DNA from: Planctomycetota bacterium
Lineage (GTDB): Bacteria > Planctomycetota > Brocadiia > SM23-32 > JAKLEA01
Reading direction: 5' to 3'
DNA: 64,000 nt
NCBI GenBank assembly: GCA_022711755.1
Contig: JAKLEA010000017.1
Span: forward strand, 1-64,000
Positions 16,771 to 24,755 of the stretch are shown here, in pieces (position 1 is the first letter of the stretch; every line of letters begins with the position of its first letter). The position numbers were made by a program, and so were the translations under genes. Under the pieces are notes generated by a model that saw nothing but the letters and a program-made list of their open reading frames with translations, was not told where the DNA came from and made no database searches.

Positions 16771-19482
16771 TCAGTGTTTTACCGACTCGCCGAAATCCAT
16801 TCTGCTGTAATCCAGCTTCCCGCCCCTGAGTTGCGGCGGGCCGCCGTCGCACCGGATGTTCAGCGTCATGTCCGTCGTCCTGGGGCGGCGGTACTCGTCG
16901 AAGCTGCTTGTCCATCCGTAGGGCTTACCCTCGGCGATCACGCGGTAGATGTACCCCGCGCCGCTCTCGCCGATCTCCTCGTTCCCAAGCTCCGCCGCGA
17001 GCGCGTCGAAAGCCGTGTCCGCGTCGAGAATCTGATGCCGCGTCGGGCACAGCACGGCGTCCCAGTCCGGCGCGCCGTATTGCCCGCTGTCGCGCTGGAA
17101 ATAGAGATTGTTCATGTCCCCGCGCACCCAGTCCTCCCGCTCGACCACCGAGTTGAACCTGTAGATTCCGAATGGCAGGCCGTCAATCGAGAGCACGTTC
17201 AGGCGGGGCCGGGCCGCCGAGACGACGAAGAAGCCCCACGGCGGCTTCGGCCCGCCGACTACTCCCTCGTCCTTATGTGCATCGGCTGCGCGCTGCATGA
17301 GAGCCGCGCTGCCGATCTCCTCGTCATTCAGCAGGCTTGCGAACGTCCGAATGTCCGACGCCTCCCTCCCGCGCCAGAGGCCGACGGTCACGCCCCAGCG
17401 GAAAAACTCATCCGAGAGAACGAGCGGGCGGAACGGATCGCCATCCAGCGAGTCAGCCGCCTGCGGCGAAAGATCGGTCTCCATCCAATCGGCTTCGTCA
17501 AGCGCCGCCTCCGGCGCAGGCATCGCCCTGGCAAGCGCCCCGCGCCGCCCCGCAACGTCCCCCGTCGTCACAAGAACGTCCGAGCGCCCATCGCCGTCGT
17601 GATCGCGCCCGAAGCACGTCTGGCAGACGTAGGGACGCCCGAACTCGTCCCGCAGCGACGGCCACGTGCCGTCCTTGTGCGGATCGCGCTCGTCCCAGCA
17701 TTCGCGCAGTTGGAAGTAGACCGCGCCGGACTCCCACAATTCGTCATAGTGGGACTGCTGGAGCGTCTTGAGCGGCCTGCGGTTGCGGTTGAACGCCTCG
17801 ACGTTGTCAAAGTAGTCGCTCTCGTCCGCCCCGCAGCCTTTCAGCGGCACGGTCCCGCTGATCGAGTCGTTCGGCGCTATCTTGAAGCCGACCTTCACAA
17901 GCTTGCCGTTCTCGCCGCTGAGCCAGCCCGCCGGATTCTCCGCGCACTTGAGCCATCGCGGAATGGCAGGCCCGGCGTACCCACCCTCCGGATAGATCCC
18001 CGCCATGTCCAGATCCAGGTCCCTGTGAGCCAGCATCCTGACCATGTTCTGCTCGGAGGTCAGGTATGCCCCGCGCTCCTGGTACTGGTACTGCCAGCGC
18101 ATGCCGAGAGGATCCAGGGGCGTCAACCTGTGACGCCACCAGTACTCCTCATCCCAATCGTAGAAGTCCCGCCACTTCCCGTCCGCGGAATCCAGATTCA
18201 GCAGATGCCAGCGTTTCCCGATGGAAAGTGACTCGCCCTGGATTTCGATCCTGACGCCGCCGATCCACCCGCTTACAGACAGCGGGTCGGTCATCTGCAC
18301 GAGCAGGTCGCCGATGCTCACCGCCGGCGGGGTCCAAAGATGCAGGACGCCCGCGTTACCCGGAAGCCTCACGTGCGGATCGTGGTCCTGAACGTTCACG
18401 GGAATCCCGCCGACGTTGACCTGCGTGGCGCTCATCGGCACGAAACCGTCCCGGCGCAGTACCTCAACGATACCGTTGTTGTAGCGGATGCGCTCCGTTC
18501 CGTCGGGGGTGCTGATGACGTATTCCCGCGGGTCGGTGCCCGGCACGCTCACGACGCTCACGCCGTCGCTGCCCGCCGTAACCATGAACTCGCCGTCAAC
18601 GCTGTAGATGTAGAGCGTCTCGCCGCTGACAAGCTCCTCGATCAGCCATGATTCCTCTGTAAGCTGCGTGATCGAATAGGCAAGGCTCTCGCCGCCCTCC
18701 ACGGTATAGATGCGCCAGGAATTCTGGCCCATCCGTCTTATCTCGATGATGTCCTGAAGCCCGGTTATCCTCCATCCGATCAGCGCCCCGTCGGAGCTGA
18801 CCAGTTTGTCAATGTAGATCGTCACTTCCGGAATCGCGTTGCGCGGGAACCAGCGCTGGGAGGGGAATATAGACGCAAGCTCCGCTCCGCCCCCCCGCGC
18901 AATGCGGTAGGCGGTTTCGGCGGGCAGGCGCTGGGCCAGGATGGCGATGCCGCGCTCCAGCTTGGCCATGTCCCGCAGCCAGAGCCGTCCGGCGGGAATC
19001 CACGTTTTCGCCTCCTCGTATGCCTGTTTGTAGAGCAGGCGCGCGTCCGCGTCGTTTGGAACGTCCCCCCAGACCGCGGCAGCGACCTGCGCGTCCGTCA
19101 GGCTGCCGCCCGACCTGCCGTCGCTCTGCGTGTTCATGGCGCGGTCGGTAAGCTCCGCAAGGCAGCCGTAAATGTTCACGTCCGCCGTCATGCGCAGCAT
19201 GCGGTAGCGCACGCGGGCCATGGCCGTGTTAATGAAGGCAACCGCGCTGGCGCAATCCGCCTGAACGAGGGCGGCGGAATAAGCGGCGGAGTCCGCTGCG
19301 CGCTGCATCTGAACGCGACGAGATGCGACGTCGGCGAAGTTGACGACGAGACTCACGAACAGGAGCACGATGAAGGCCGACAGCGCGCCGAAGGCCAGCG
19401 TCTGTCCCTCTTCATCGCCGCGAAGGTCCGCAATTTTTCTGACGAACAGCTTCACCCGGTTACTCCGGCGCTTCCGCAACAA
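16771..19482 (-). CDS. tadG: TadG-like pilus/secretion protein with large periplasmic domain
   Basis: 903 residues. A basic N-terminus and DEEGQTLAFGALSAF lead into one membrane helix (about 27-50) and the TadG-type run VASRRVQMQRAADSAAYSAAL, which is the 'putative Flp pilus-assembly TadE/G-like' N-terminal signature. The remaining roughly 840 residues are extracytoplasmic and unlike the von Willebrand domain found in many TadG; repeated strands such as YTVEGGESLAYSI and YNNGIVEVLRR suggest beta-rich folding, and two CxxC pairs (PYVCQTCF and nearby) may bind metal. The gene overlaps tadE by 23 bp. TadG helps anchor or terminate pili in other systems; that role is inferred here. Confidence 0.8.
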   Translation of the reverse strand: MLRKRRSNRVKLFVRKIADLRGDEEGQTLAFGALSAFIVLLFVSLVVNFADVASRRVQMQRAADSAAYSAALVQADCASAVAFINTAMARVRYRMLRMTADVNIYGCLAELTDRAMNTQSDGRSGGSLTDAQVAAAVWGDVPNDADARLLYKQAYEEAKTWIPAGRLWLRDMAKLERGIAILAQRLPAETAYRIARGGGAELASIFPSQRWFPRNAIPEVTIYIDKLVSSDGALIGWRITGLQDIIEIRRMGQNSWRIYTVEGGESLAYSITQLTEESWLIEELVSGETLYIYSVDGEFMVTAGSDGVSVVSVPGTDPREYVISTPDGTERIRYNNGIVEVLRRDGFVPMSATQVNVGGIPVNVQDHDPHVRLPGNAGVLHLWTPPAVSIGDLLVQMTDPLSVSGWIGGVRIEIQGESLSIGKRWHLLNLDSADGKWRDFYDWDEEYWWRHRLTPLDPLGMRWQYQYQERGAYLTSEQNMVRMLAHRDLDLDMAGIYPEGGYAGPAIPRWLKCAENPAGWLSGENGKLVKVGFKIAPNDSISGTVPLKGCGADESDYFDNVEAFNRNRRPLKTLQQSHYDELWESGAVYFQLRECWDERDPHKDGTWPSLRDEFGRPYVCQTCFGRDHDGDGRSDVLVTTGDVAGRRGALARAMPAPEAALDEADWMETDLSPQAADSLDGDPFRPLVLSDEFFRWGVTVGLWRGREASDIRTFASLLNDEEIGSAALMQRAADAHKDEGVVGGPKPPWGFFVVSAARPRLNVLSIDGLPFGIYRFNSVVEREDWVRGDMNNLYFQRDSGQYGAPDWDAVLCPTRHQILDADTAFDALAAELGNEEIGESGAGYIYRVIAEGKPYGWTSSFDEYRRPRTTDMTLNIRCDGGPPQLRGGKLDYSRMDFGESVKH

Positions 19483-20107
19483 ACCCGGGATGCGACGGCC
19501 CGATGTCGGCCATCGTCGCCGTCGCGCTCATGCGAAGGTGCGGGGTCGGGTAGATCGCGCCCGATTCCTCCCCGCCGGACTTGCCGTCCAGCCCCTCGGC
19601 CATTTCGACTTCCTCGGAACTCCAGAGGAATCCGCTGCCGCCCGTCCAGGCGAAAACCGAGTTGATGAACGGTATCACAAGCTCGTAATCGTGAGTCACC
19701 GTCACAGTGACGCGGCCCTCGGCCCGCTCGACGATTGTGTTCGTCTTCAGGTATCGCGAGATTCCGAAGCGCGGCATGAATCCCCAACCGGGAATTTCCG
19801 CGTCGGCGTCCTCCGGGATCGCCTCCGCCCCGTCCGGCAGCGTCGGTCCCGTGATCGGGGAACATATGAAGGCCGCGACGAAGCGCGCGTTCTCCTCCGG
19901 ATCGTCGCCCATGCTCGGATCGGCCACAACTGCGGCCTGCACTGCGCGGACTGCGGCAACGTGCAGGACCTGCTTGGCGCAGTAGAGGAGGGAAAGTTGC
20001 ATGATCGTCAGCACGGCCAGAAGCTGAAGGGGAAACGCGATTGCGAATTCGATTATCGCCTGCCCGGTTTCGCCTGCCCGCGCGCCTTTGTATTTACAGT
20101 TCATCAT
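19460..20107 (-). CDS. tadE: TadE pseudopilin
   Basis: About 216 residues from ATG at 20107. N-terminus MMNCKYKGARAG then ETGQAIIEFAIAFP shows the TadE-type processing pattern, a glycine followed by A-x-x-E-F and a membrane helix (LQLLAVLTIMQLSLLYCA). A longer reading (to 20512) is an artefact that runs antisense-frame through the peptidase gene; the correct start overlaps the prepilin peptidase stop as ATGA, so the two genes are coupled. TadE is a minor pseudopilin processed by the TadV-type peptidase next door. Confidence 0.85.
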   Translation of the reverse strand: MMNCKYKGARAGETGQAIIEFAIAFPLQLLAVLTIMQLSLLYCAKQVLHVAAVRAVQAAVVADPSMGDDPEENARFVAAFICSPITGPTLPDGAEAIPEDADAEIPGWGFMPRFGISRYLKTNTIVERAEGRVTVTVTHDYELVIPFINSVFAWTGGSGFLWSSEEVEMAEGLDGKSGGEESGAIYPTPHLRMSATATMADIGPSHPGFVAEAPE

Positions 20108-20646
20108 AGAACGTAAACCAGCAGCCATGCCCAGAGCGTGCCGAGACTGACGGCCAGGCCGTAGGGGATGGCAAGGCTCCCCGGCCCGCCCTTCGACGCG
20201 GGTTGGACTGTGAACTTCAGGGCCTTCAGGATGCCCGGAAGCATAACGCCCTTCTGAATCATCAGGGCAAGCGCCATCGCGCCGCCGACCAGCGACGACA
20301 GAAACAGCGCTCTCAGCGCGAAGAAATGCTCCAGCCCGCCGATGGAACAGACTGCGCAGACGTATTTCACATCGCCTCCCGTGACCCCCCCGCGCAGAAA
20401 AAACCAGAGAAAGACCAGCCCGCCGCAGCCCAGCGCCGCCAGGCTCCCGGCCAGCCCGGGACCGGTCGTCATCCCGGGGTATCCGACTCCCCCCGCCGCC
20501 GCGTTCAGGCAAAGCCCGGCGGCGATTCCGGTCAGGGTCGCGCGGTCGTAAAGCCTGCGCCGGGCCAGGTCCGTATACGCGCAGACAACCGCGAGCGTCA
20601 GCAGCGTGACGTGGCGCAACAGGTCCGGTATTGACTCAATTCCCAC
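20104..20646 (-). CDS. tadV: Prepilin peptidase (TadV/CpaA, peptidase A24)
   Basis: 180 residues, about six membrane helices. The two catalytic aspartates are visible: D in CAYTDLARRRLYD (about residue 23) and D in GGVTGGDVKYVCA (the GxGD-type motif, about residue 93). It cleaves the leader of Flp pilin and TadE-type proteins at the inner membrane. The start is GTG at 20646; there is a GAGG about ten bases upstream. The gene is coupled to tadE by a 4-bp overlap. TadV/CpaA-size (170-180 residues) rather than the longer PilD type. Confidence 0.92.
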   Translation of the reverse strand: MGIESIPDLLRHVTLLTLAVVCAYTDLARRRLYDRATLTGIAAGLCLNAAAGGVGYPGMTTGPGLAGSLAALGCGGLVFLWFFLRGGVTGGDVKYVCAVCSIGGLEHFFALRALFLSSLVGGAMALALMIQKGVMLPGILKALKFTVQPASKGGPGSLAIPYGLAVSLGTLWAWLLVYVL

Positions 20647-20689
20647 GACTTGATCGCCTCGTTATCAGATACTCCGCGATCAACGGGCG

Positions 20690-20971
20690 TTATGGAGTTG
20701 TTCCCCCGCCGCCTCCCGTCGAGCCGGAACCCTGGAAGGCGGTGTTGAAGTCCTTGTGAACCGCAGAGTCCGCCCCTTGCGCGGCGGTCGTGTCCAGCGA
20801 CGTGTTCTGCCCGGCCATCGTCTTCGTGCTCGCGCCGAAGAGCGCGCGAATCTGATTGCCGAAAAGCATGATCACGGCGATGCTGGCCACGGCCACGAGG
20901 ACGGCGATGATGATGTACTCGCTCGTCGCCTGGCCCTTCTGTCTGCTGCCGTAACGCACAAGTCTTGCCAT
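20690..20971 (-). CDS. flp: Flp-type pilin
   Basis: 93 residues. Basic leader MARLVRYGSRQKG, then the class III cleavage site G/QATSEYIII (G13 | Q14, with Glu18-Tyr19 matching the Flp 'EY' motif), a membrane helix, and a short Gly/Thr/Ser-rich C-terminus ending GGGGGTTP. The tail beyond the helix is longer than in Flp1 of Aggregatibacter. GGAGGT lies eight bases before the ATG. Expected to be the major subunit of the pilus. Confidence 0.9.
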   Translation of the reverse strand: MARLVRYGSRQKGQATSEYIIIAVLVAVASIAVIMLFGNQIRALFGASTKTMAGQNTSLDTTAAQGADSAVHKDFNTAFQGSGSTGGGGGTTP

Positions 20972-21049
20972 TGTCTTGACCTCCCAATCTGACGGTCTTT
21001 GTGAAGAGGGCGTCGCTCCACCGGGCGGGCGGAGGCGTTTCTTCCTCAG

Positions 21050-21265
21050 CTAAGGTATTGGAAGACACAACACGTCAACAGCCCACGTGTAGAAAATGCC
21101 GACACTCGCCTCGGCGCTCCAGAGGTACGCCAGACACGCCGCCGCGCCGAAGACGAAAGCAAAAAAGAAGACCACTACGTACTCGACGGTCGCCTGGCCC
21201 CGGCTGAGCCGGAGGCCTGCGCCGCGACCTTTACGTATCGCCATGTCCGCCATGCCTTTACGCAT
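21050..21265 (-). CDS. Second Flp-like pilin or pseudopilin
   Basis: 71 residues, first gene of the Tad operon. RGQATVEYVVVFFFAFVFGAAA repeats the G/Q-A-T-x-E-Y signature of the neighbouring flp, followed by a membrane helix rich in Phe and a short tail. Starts at 21265, 21253 and 21244 are all in frame; the last (MAIRKGRG) has AAAGG about ten bases upstream and gives a leader of typical length, so the true start may be 21244. A minor pilin role is likely. Confidence 0.78.
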   Translation of the reverse strand: MRKGMADMAIRKGRGAGLRLSRGQATVEYVVVFFFAFVFGAAACLAYLWSAEASVGIFYTWAVDVLCLPIP

Positions 21266-21338
21266 CTGGCAAGCCCGAGCCTGACGCGACAGTAAAACAC
21301 CTCTCCGCCGGAATCGTCACGCCGCCCGGTCGGCGCGT

Positions 21339-21374
21339 CACGCCTGAACCGGCGTGCCGGCGGTCCTACCGCCG
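21339..21374 (-). promoter_or_regulatory. Two adjacent stem-loops in the Tad operon leader
   Basis: CACGCC-tgaacc-GGCGTG (21339-21356) and CGGCGGT-cct-ACCGCCG (21358-21374) form two back-to-back hairpins in the predicted leader between the Tad promoter (about 21.4 kb) and the first pilin. No poly-U follows, so they are not obvious terminators. They may affect mRNA stability or translation. The remainder of 21,266-21,617 holds promoter signals and the methyltransferase leader and no gene. Confidence 0.5.
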
Positions 21375-21400
21375 AGCGTCGTTCACTGTTGCGTTTTGCA

Positions 21401-21444
21401 AATAATGTGCCATTATTGTAACTGTTGGGATGGAACGATTACAA
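21401..21444 (-). promoter_or_regulatory. Putative Tad operon promoter with operator-like dyad
   Basis: Read on the minus strand, TTGTAA (21439-21444) and TACAAT (21415-21420) lie 18 bases apart, a plausible sigma-70 pair. Overlapping the -10 and the expected start point is a perfect 7-bp dyad AATAATG-tgc-CATTATT (21401-21417), the right size and place for a regulator site. The first pilin gene starts about 140 bp further on. By-eye call only. Confidence 0.45.
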
Positions 21445-21503
21445 GCGCAAGCGTTCACGCGCAGCAGTCAATGGCCAGGCGCCTGGAGCGGGCGTATTCC
21501 GTG

Positions 21504-21531
21504 TTGACAGAACCCGCCGGGACGCTATATT
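21504..21531 (+). promoter_or_regulatory. Sigma-70 promoter of the homocysteine methyltransferase gene
   Basis: TTGACA (21504-21509), a 16-base spacer, then TATATT (21526-21531). The -35 is a perfect match and the -10 differs at one position from TATAAT. Transcription should start near 21,538, giving an 80-base leader before the ATG at 21618. Confidence 0.75.
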
Positions 21532-21535
21532 AGTG

Positions 21536-21609
21536 TTCCGAGGGGGACCCGGCATGCGCCCGGCAACAGACGCCGCATATCAAAGCGGCAATTCCCCCCG
21601 AAAGGAAAA
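21536..21609 (+). ncRNA. Candidate SAM-clan riboswitch leader covering the ribosome site
   Basis: The predicted leader reads, in order, GAGGGGGACC, GGC-AUGC-GCCCGGCAAC, a hairpin GCCGC-atatcaaa-GCGGC (about 21572-21589), then AAUUCC. SAM-I/SAM-IV aptamers carry the same landmarks in the same order (GAGGGA, GGC...GCC-CGGCAAC, a hairpin, G-CC-AAUUCC). GGGGGA (21542-21547) can pair with UCCCCC, and UUCC (21536-21539) with GGAA (21604-21607), the latter being part of the AAAGGAAAA ribosome site, so a closed P1 would shut translation. The gene downstream makes methionine, the usual target of SAM switches. Not a textbook SAM-I: the P1 strands and loop sequences differ, so I treat it as a variant. 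Confidence 0.42.
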
Positions 21610-21617
21610 TCGAATCC

Positions 21618-22511
21618 ATGGGCAATCGTTTTCAGGAGGCCCTTGCCTCCGGTCGCGTCCTGGTGTGCGACGGCGCGATGGGCAGCGAGCTTCAGAAACG
21701 CGGCTTGAGCGGCGGAGACTGTCCGGACCAGTGGAACATCACCCGGCCCGAAGTCGTCCGCCAGATCCATTCCGCGTACGTCCAGGCCGGCGCCGGGATA
21801 ATTCTGACCAATACGTTCGGCGCGAATCGAATACAACTGGCAAAGCACAATCTTGAAGGTTCGGCAAAAAAGATATGCAAGGCCGCTGTGGCGCTGGCGC
21901 GGGAAGCGGCGGGGCCGGACTGCATCGTCCTGGGCGACATCGGCCCGACGGGTGAATTCCTCGAACCGCTCGGCAACTTCACGTTGCAGGACTTCGAGGA
22001 AATCTTCCGCGAACAGGCTGAAGCCCTCATCGCCGCCGGAGCCGACGGCATAATCGTCGAAACAATGACTTCCGTCGAGGAATGCGCCGCGGCGATCAAA
22101 GCCGTCAAGTCCGTTTCCGGCGCGCCGGTCGTCGCCAGCATGGCGTTCGAGCCGACGGCGAACGGCGACTTCCGCACAATGATGGGCGCAAGCGCGGCCG
22201 CTCATGCGAAGGGCAACGTTGCGGCCGGGGCGGACGCGCTAGGCGTCAACTGCGGATGCGCCATACAGCCTATGATCAAGCTGGTCGAGGCGTTGCGCAA
22301 AACCTGCGCGAAACCAATCATGGCGCAGCCCAACGCCGGACAGCCCAAACTGAAAAACGGGCTGACCGTCTACGAACAGACGCCCGCCGATTTTGCGGCC
22401 AATGTTCCGGCGCTCATCAAGGCCGGCGCCAATATCGTGGGATCATGCTGCGGCACAACCCCTGAGTTCACGCGGAAAATCGCTGAAACCGTCCGCTCGC
22501 TTCAGGGCTGA
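21618..22511 (+). CDS. Homocysteine S-methyltransferase
   Basis: 297 residues of the Pfam S-methyl_trans family (as in BhmT, MmuM and the N-terminal module of MetH). It transfers a methyl group to homocysteine to form methionine. Zinc ligands are visible as C212 in GVNCGC and C277-C278 in VGSCCGTTP. N-terminal signature VCDGAMGSELQKRG and IILTNTFGANR are characteristic. Size fits a stand-alone enzyme or the split N-terminal part of a corrinoid MetH system; no cobalamin-binding module follows, so the methyl donor (betaine, methylmethionine or a corrinoid protein) is unknown. AAAGGAAAA precedes the ATG by about 8 bases within a structured leader. A hairpin at 22515-22535 follows the stop but has no U tract. 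Confidence 0.92.
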   Translation: MGNRFQEALASGRVLVCDGAMGSELQKRGLSGGDCPDQWNITRPEVVRQIHSAYVQAGAGIILTNTFGANRIQLAKHNLEGSAKKICKAAVALAREAAGPDCIVLGDIGPTGEFLEPLGNFTLQDFEEIFREQAEALIAAGADGIIVETMTSVEECAAAIKAVKSVSGAPVVASMAFEPTANGDFRTMMGASAAAHAKGNVAAGADALGVNCGCAIQPMIKLVEALRKTCAKPIMAQPNAGQPKLKNGLTVYEQTPADFAANVPALIKAGANIVGSCCGTTPEFTRKIAETVRSLQG

Positions 22512-22551
22512 AGGCCGAATCCCGTTCTGATTCGGGCTGGAGAGGTGTGAA

Positions 22552-23829
22552 ATGGCGAAACTGGCAATCAACGGCGGGCCGAAGGCGATAACGAAGTCCA
22601 TCGGGCCGGATTGGCCCATCAGGGACGACAGTGACTTGCAGCAACTCAAGGAAGTCCTCGAAAGCGGCAACTGGTGGCGGGGCGGCTTCGAGGACCCCAA
22701 GCAGTCAAAGGTCGGCCGGTTCGAGGAGGCGTTCGCGAAATACCAGCACGCGAAGCACTGCCTGGCCGTGACAAACGGCACCACAGCCCTGGAATGCGGC
22801 ATGAAGGCCGCCGGGGTCGAGGCCGGGGACGAAGTGCTCGTCCCCGCGCTGACCTTCGTGGCCAGCGCCACCGCAATCGCCCTGGTCAACGCCGTCCCCG
22901 TCTTCGTTGACGTTGATCCGGAGACCTACGACATTGATCCCGCAGCGATGGAAGCCGCGATCACCGATAAAACCCGCGCGGCCGTCATCGTCCACAACGG
23001 CGGTTATCCATGCGACATGGATCGCATCCTGGCCATCGCAAAGAAACACAATCTCGCTCTCATCGAGGACTGCGCCCACGCGCACGGCTCGGAATGGAAA
23101 GGCCGCCGCGTCGGAGCCATCGGCAGCCTCGGCACATTCAGCTTCCAGATGGGCAAGACGCTCACCTGCGGCGAGGGCGGCGCAATCGTTACGGACAACG
23201 ATGATCTCGCGGAGAAAGCGTTCTCCTTCCACCACATCGGGCGCGTCCCCGGCCGCCCCTTCTACGAATTCCATCGCGTGGCGTCCAACCTGCGCATGAC
23301 CGAGTGGCAGGGGGCGATTCTTCTCTCCCAACTGGCCCGGCTTGACGCTCAGCTTGACCTGCGGGAGGCGAACGCGAAACACCTGGCCGCCGGGCTGAAG
23401 AAAATACCCGGCGTCGCGTCCATCGCCAGGGACCCGCGCGTGACGCGCTGGGGTTTCTACTACTGGAATTTTCATTATCGTCAGGACGAGTTCGAGGGCA
23501 TACCCCGGGACGTCTTCCTGAAGGCCGTCAACGCCGAGGGCGCGCCGATCGGCGTCGGCGCCCACGGGCAGCCCATCTACCAGAACCCCCTGTTCCGCTC
23601 GATGAACTTCGGACGAACCGGCTGTCCCGTCAAATGCCCGCTTTACGGAAAGCCGGTTGATTACGCGAAGACCTGCTGCCCGACGGCGGAGCGGCTTCAC
23701 CAGACGCAGGCGCTCTCCATCGGCCACAGGTATTTCCTGGGCGGAATGGAGGATATGGACCTGATCCTGTCCGCCATCCGCAAGGTTCGGGAAAATTGCG
23801 ACGAACTGCGGCGGCATTGCGGGCAATGA
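22552..23829 (+). CDS. DegT/DnrJ/EryC1/StrS-family PLP enzyme
   Basis: 425 residues. Family marks: LAINGGPKA start, LAVTNGTTALECGM, VPALTFVASATA, PVFVDVDPETYDID, then EDCAHAHGS and the PLP-lysine context SFQMGKTLTCGEGGAI with K202. Such enzymes are sugar aminotransferases or dehydratases that make amino sugars for surface glycans. Four cysteines in GCPVKCPLYG and KTCCP near residues 360-380 are unusual for the family and may bind a metal. The gene begins 40 bp after the methyltransferase and may be cotranscribed, but the two have no clear shared pathway. Substrate unknown. Confidence 0.9.
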   Translation: MAKLAINGGPKAITKSIGPDWPIRDDSDLQQLKEVLESGNWWRGGFEDPKQSKVGRFEEAFAKYQHAKHCLAVTNGTTALECGMKAAGVEAGDEVLVPALTFVASATAIALVNAVPVFVDVDPETYDIDPAAMEAAITDKTRAAVIVHNGGYPCDMDRILAIAKKHNLALIEDCAHAHGSEWKGRRVGAIGSLGTFSFQMGKTLTCGEGGAIVTDNDDLAEKAFSFHHIGRVPGRPFYEFHRVASNLRMTEWQGAILLSQLARLDAQLDLREANAKHLAAGLKKIPGVASIARDPRVTRWGFYYWNFHYRQDEFEGIPRDVFLKAVNAEGAPIGVGAHGQPIYQNPLFRSMNFGRTGCPVKCPLYGKPVDYAKTCCPTAERLHQTQALSIGHRYFLGGMEDMDLILSAIRKVRENCDELRRHCGQ

Positions 23830-23882
23830 ATCATCCGCGTTGAAGTGTCGCGCAACCGTCGGCGGCGGCATCTGGAACTCAC

Positions 23883-24755
23883 ATGAAACTTTACGCAATC
23901 CTTGCCGTTCTGCTCTGCGCCTCGATTTCTGCGGCGGATGATCCGCCAAAACCGTTCCCGAACGGGCAGCGTCCGCTCGTCATCGCCCATCGCGGATTCT
24001 CCCGCGAATATCCCGAGAACACGCTTCTTGCCATGCAGGCAGCGGATGAAATTGGCGTTGACGTCCTTGACATGGACGCGCACATGAGCGCAGACGGGCA
24101 CGTCGTCCTGATGCACGACGACACGGTTGACAGGACGACCGATGGAACGGGCCTTGTGATTGAGAAAACGCTGGAGCAGCTCAAGGAGCTTGACGCCGGG
24201 TATCGCTTCAAAAGGGACGAAGGATTTCCCTTCCGTGGCAAGGGCGTGAAGATTCCCACCCTTGACGAGGTCTTCGCGGCCTTCCCGAACGCGCAGTTCA
24301 GCATCGAAATCAAGCAGGGCATTCCCCCGATGGAAGGCCCGCTGGCGGAAGTTGTGAAAAAGCACGGCCTGGAACGACGGGTTCTTGTCGCCTGCGCCGA
24401 CCCGATGACCTTGTCCAGGTTGCGCGCCATGGCTCCGACTATTCCGACTGCTTCCGACGGGCCGGAATCGCTGGCCCTGCGGTCCGGTTTCTCAAACCGC
24501 ATGAAGGCGGGTTGCGTCACGGTCCCGCCGGCATTTTCCAACGTTGAAGTGATGGTTCCATCGTTCGTCAGGAAGGTTCATTCCCTCGGGGGGGAGGTAT
24601 TTGTCTGGACGGTTGACGACGAGGCCGGGATGCGGAAATATCTGGACATGGGGGCCGACGGCATATTCTCCAACAGGCCGGACGTCCTGATGCGAGTAAT
24701 CGGCCGGACTCCAAGGGCGAAGAGGGCGGAGGAAAAGGCCGGCGGAGCGAAGTAA
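23883..24755 (+). CDS. Secreted glycerophosphodiester phosphodiesterase
   Basis: 290 residues. Signal peptide (about 1-18, CASISAADD), then the GDPD barrel: VIAHRGFSREYPENT (H36, R37, and E near 42 as catalytic or metal residues), VLDMDAHMSADGHVVLMHDDTVDRTTDGTG, IEIKQG and FVWTVDDEAGMRKYLDMGADGIFSNRPD. It hydrolyses deacylated phospholipids to glycerol-3-phosphate and an alcohol outside the cytoplasm. In many family members the metal-binding site reads E-x-D; here it is LDMDAH. Stop TAA overlaps the start of the next gene by one base (TAATG), so the two are coupled. Confidence 0.9.
   Translation: MKLYAILAVLLCASISAADDPPKPFPNGQRPLVIAHRGFSREYPENTLLAMQAADEIGVDVLDMDAHMSADGHVVLMHDDTVDRTTDGTGLVIEKTLEQLKELDAGYRFKRDEGFPFRGKGVKIPTLDEVFAAFPNAQFSIEIKQGIPPMEGPLAEVVKKHGLERRVLVACADPMTLSRLRAMAPTIPTASDGPESLALRSGFSNRMKAGCVTVPPAFSNVEVMVPSFVRKVHSLGGEVFVWTVDDEAGMRKYLDMGADGIFSNRPDVLMRVIGRTPRAKRAEEKAGGAK

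Noticed and set aside
20108..20512. N-terminal extension of the TadE gene to 20512
   Set aside because: It runs through the prepilin peptidase gene in another frame; the true start overlaps the peptidase stop as ATGA at 20107.
22515..22535. Hairpin CCGAATC/GATTCGG after the methyltransferase as terminator
   Set aside because: No U run follows and the next gene starts within 40 bp, so transcription probably continues.
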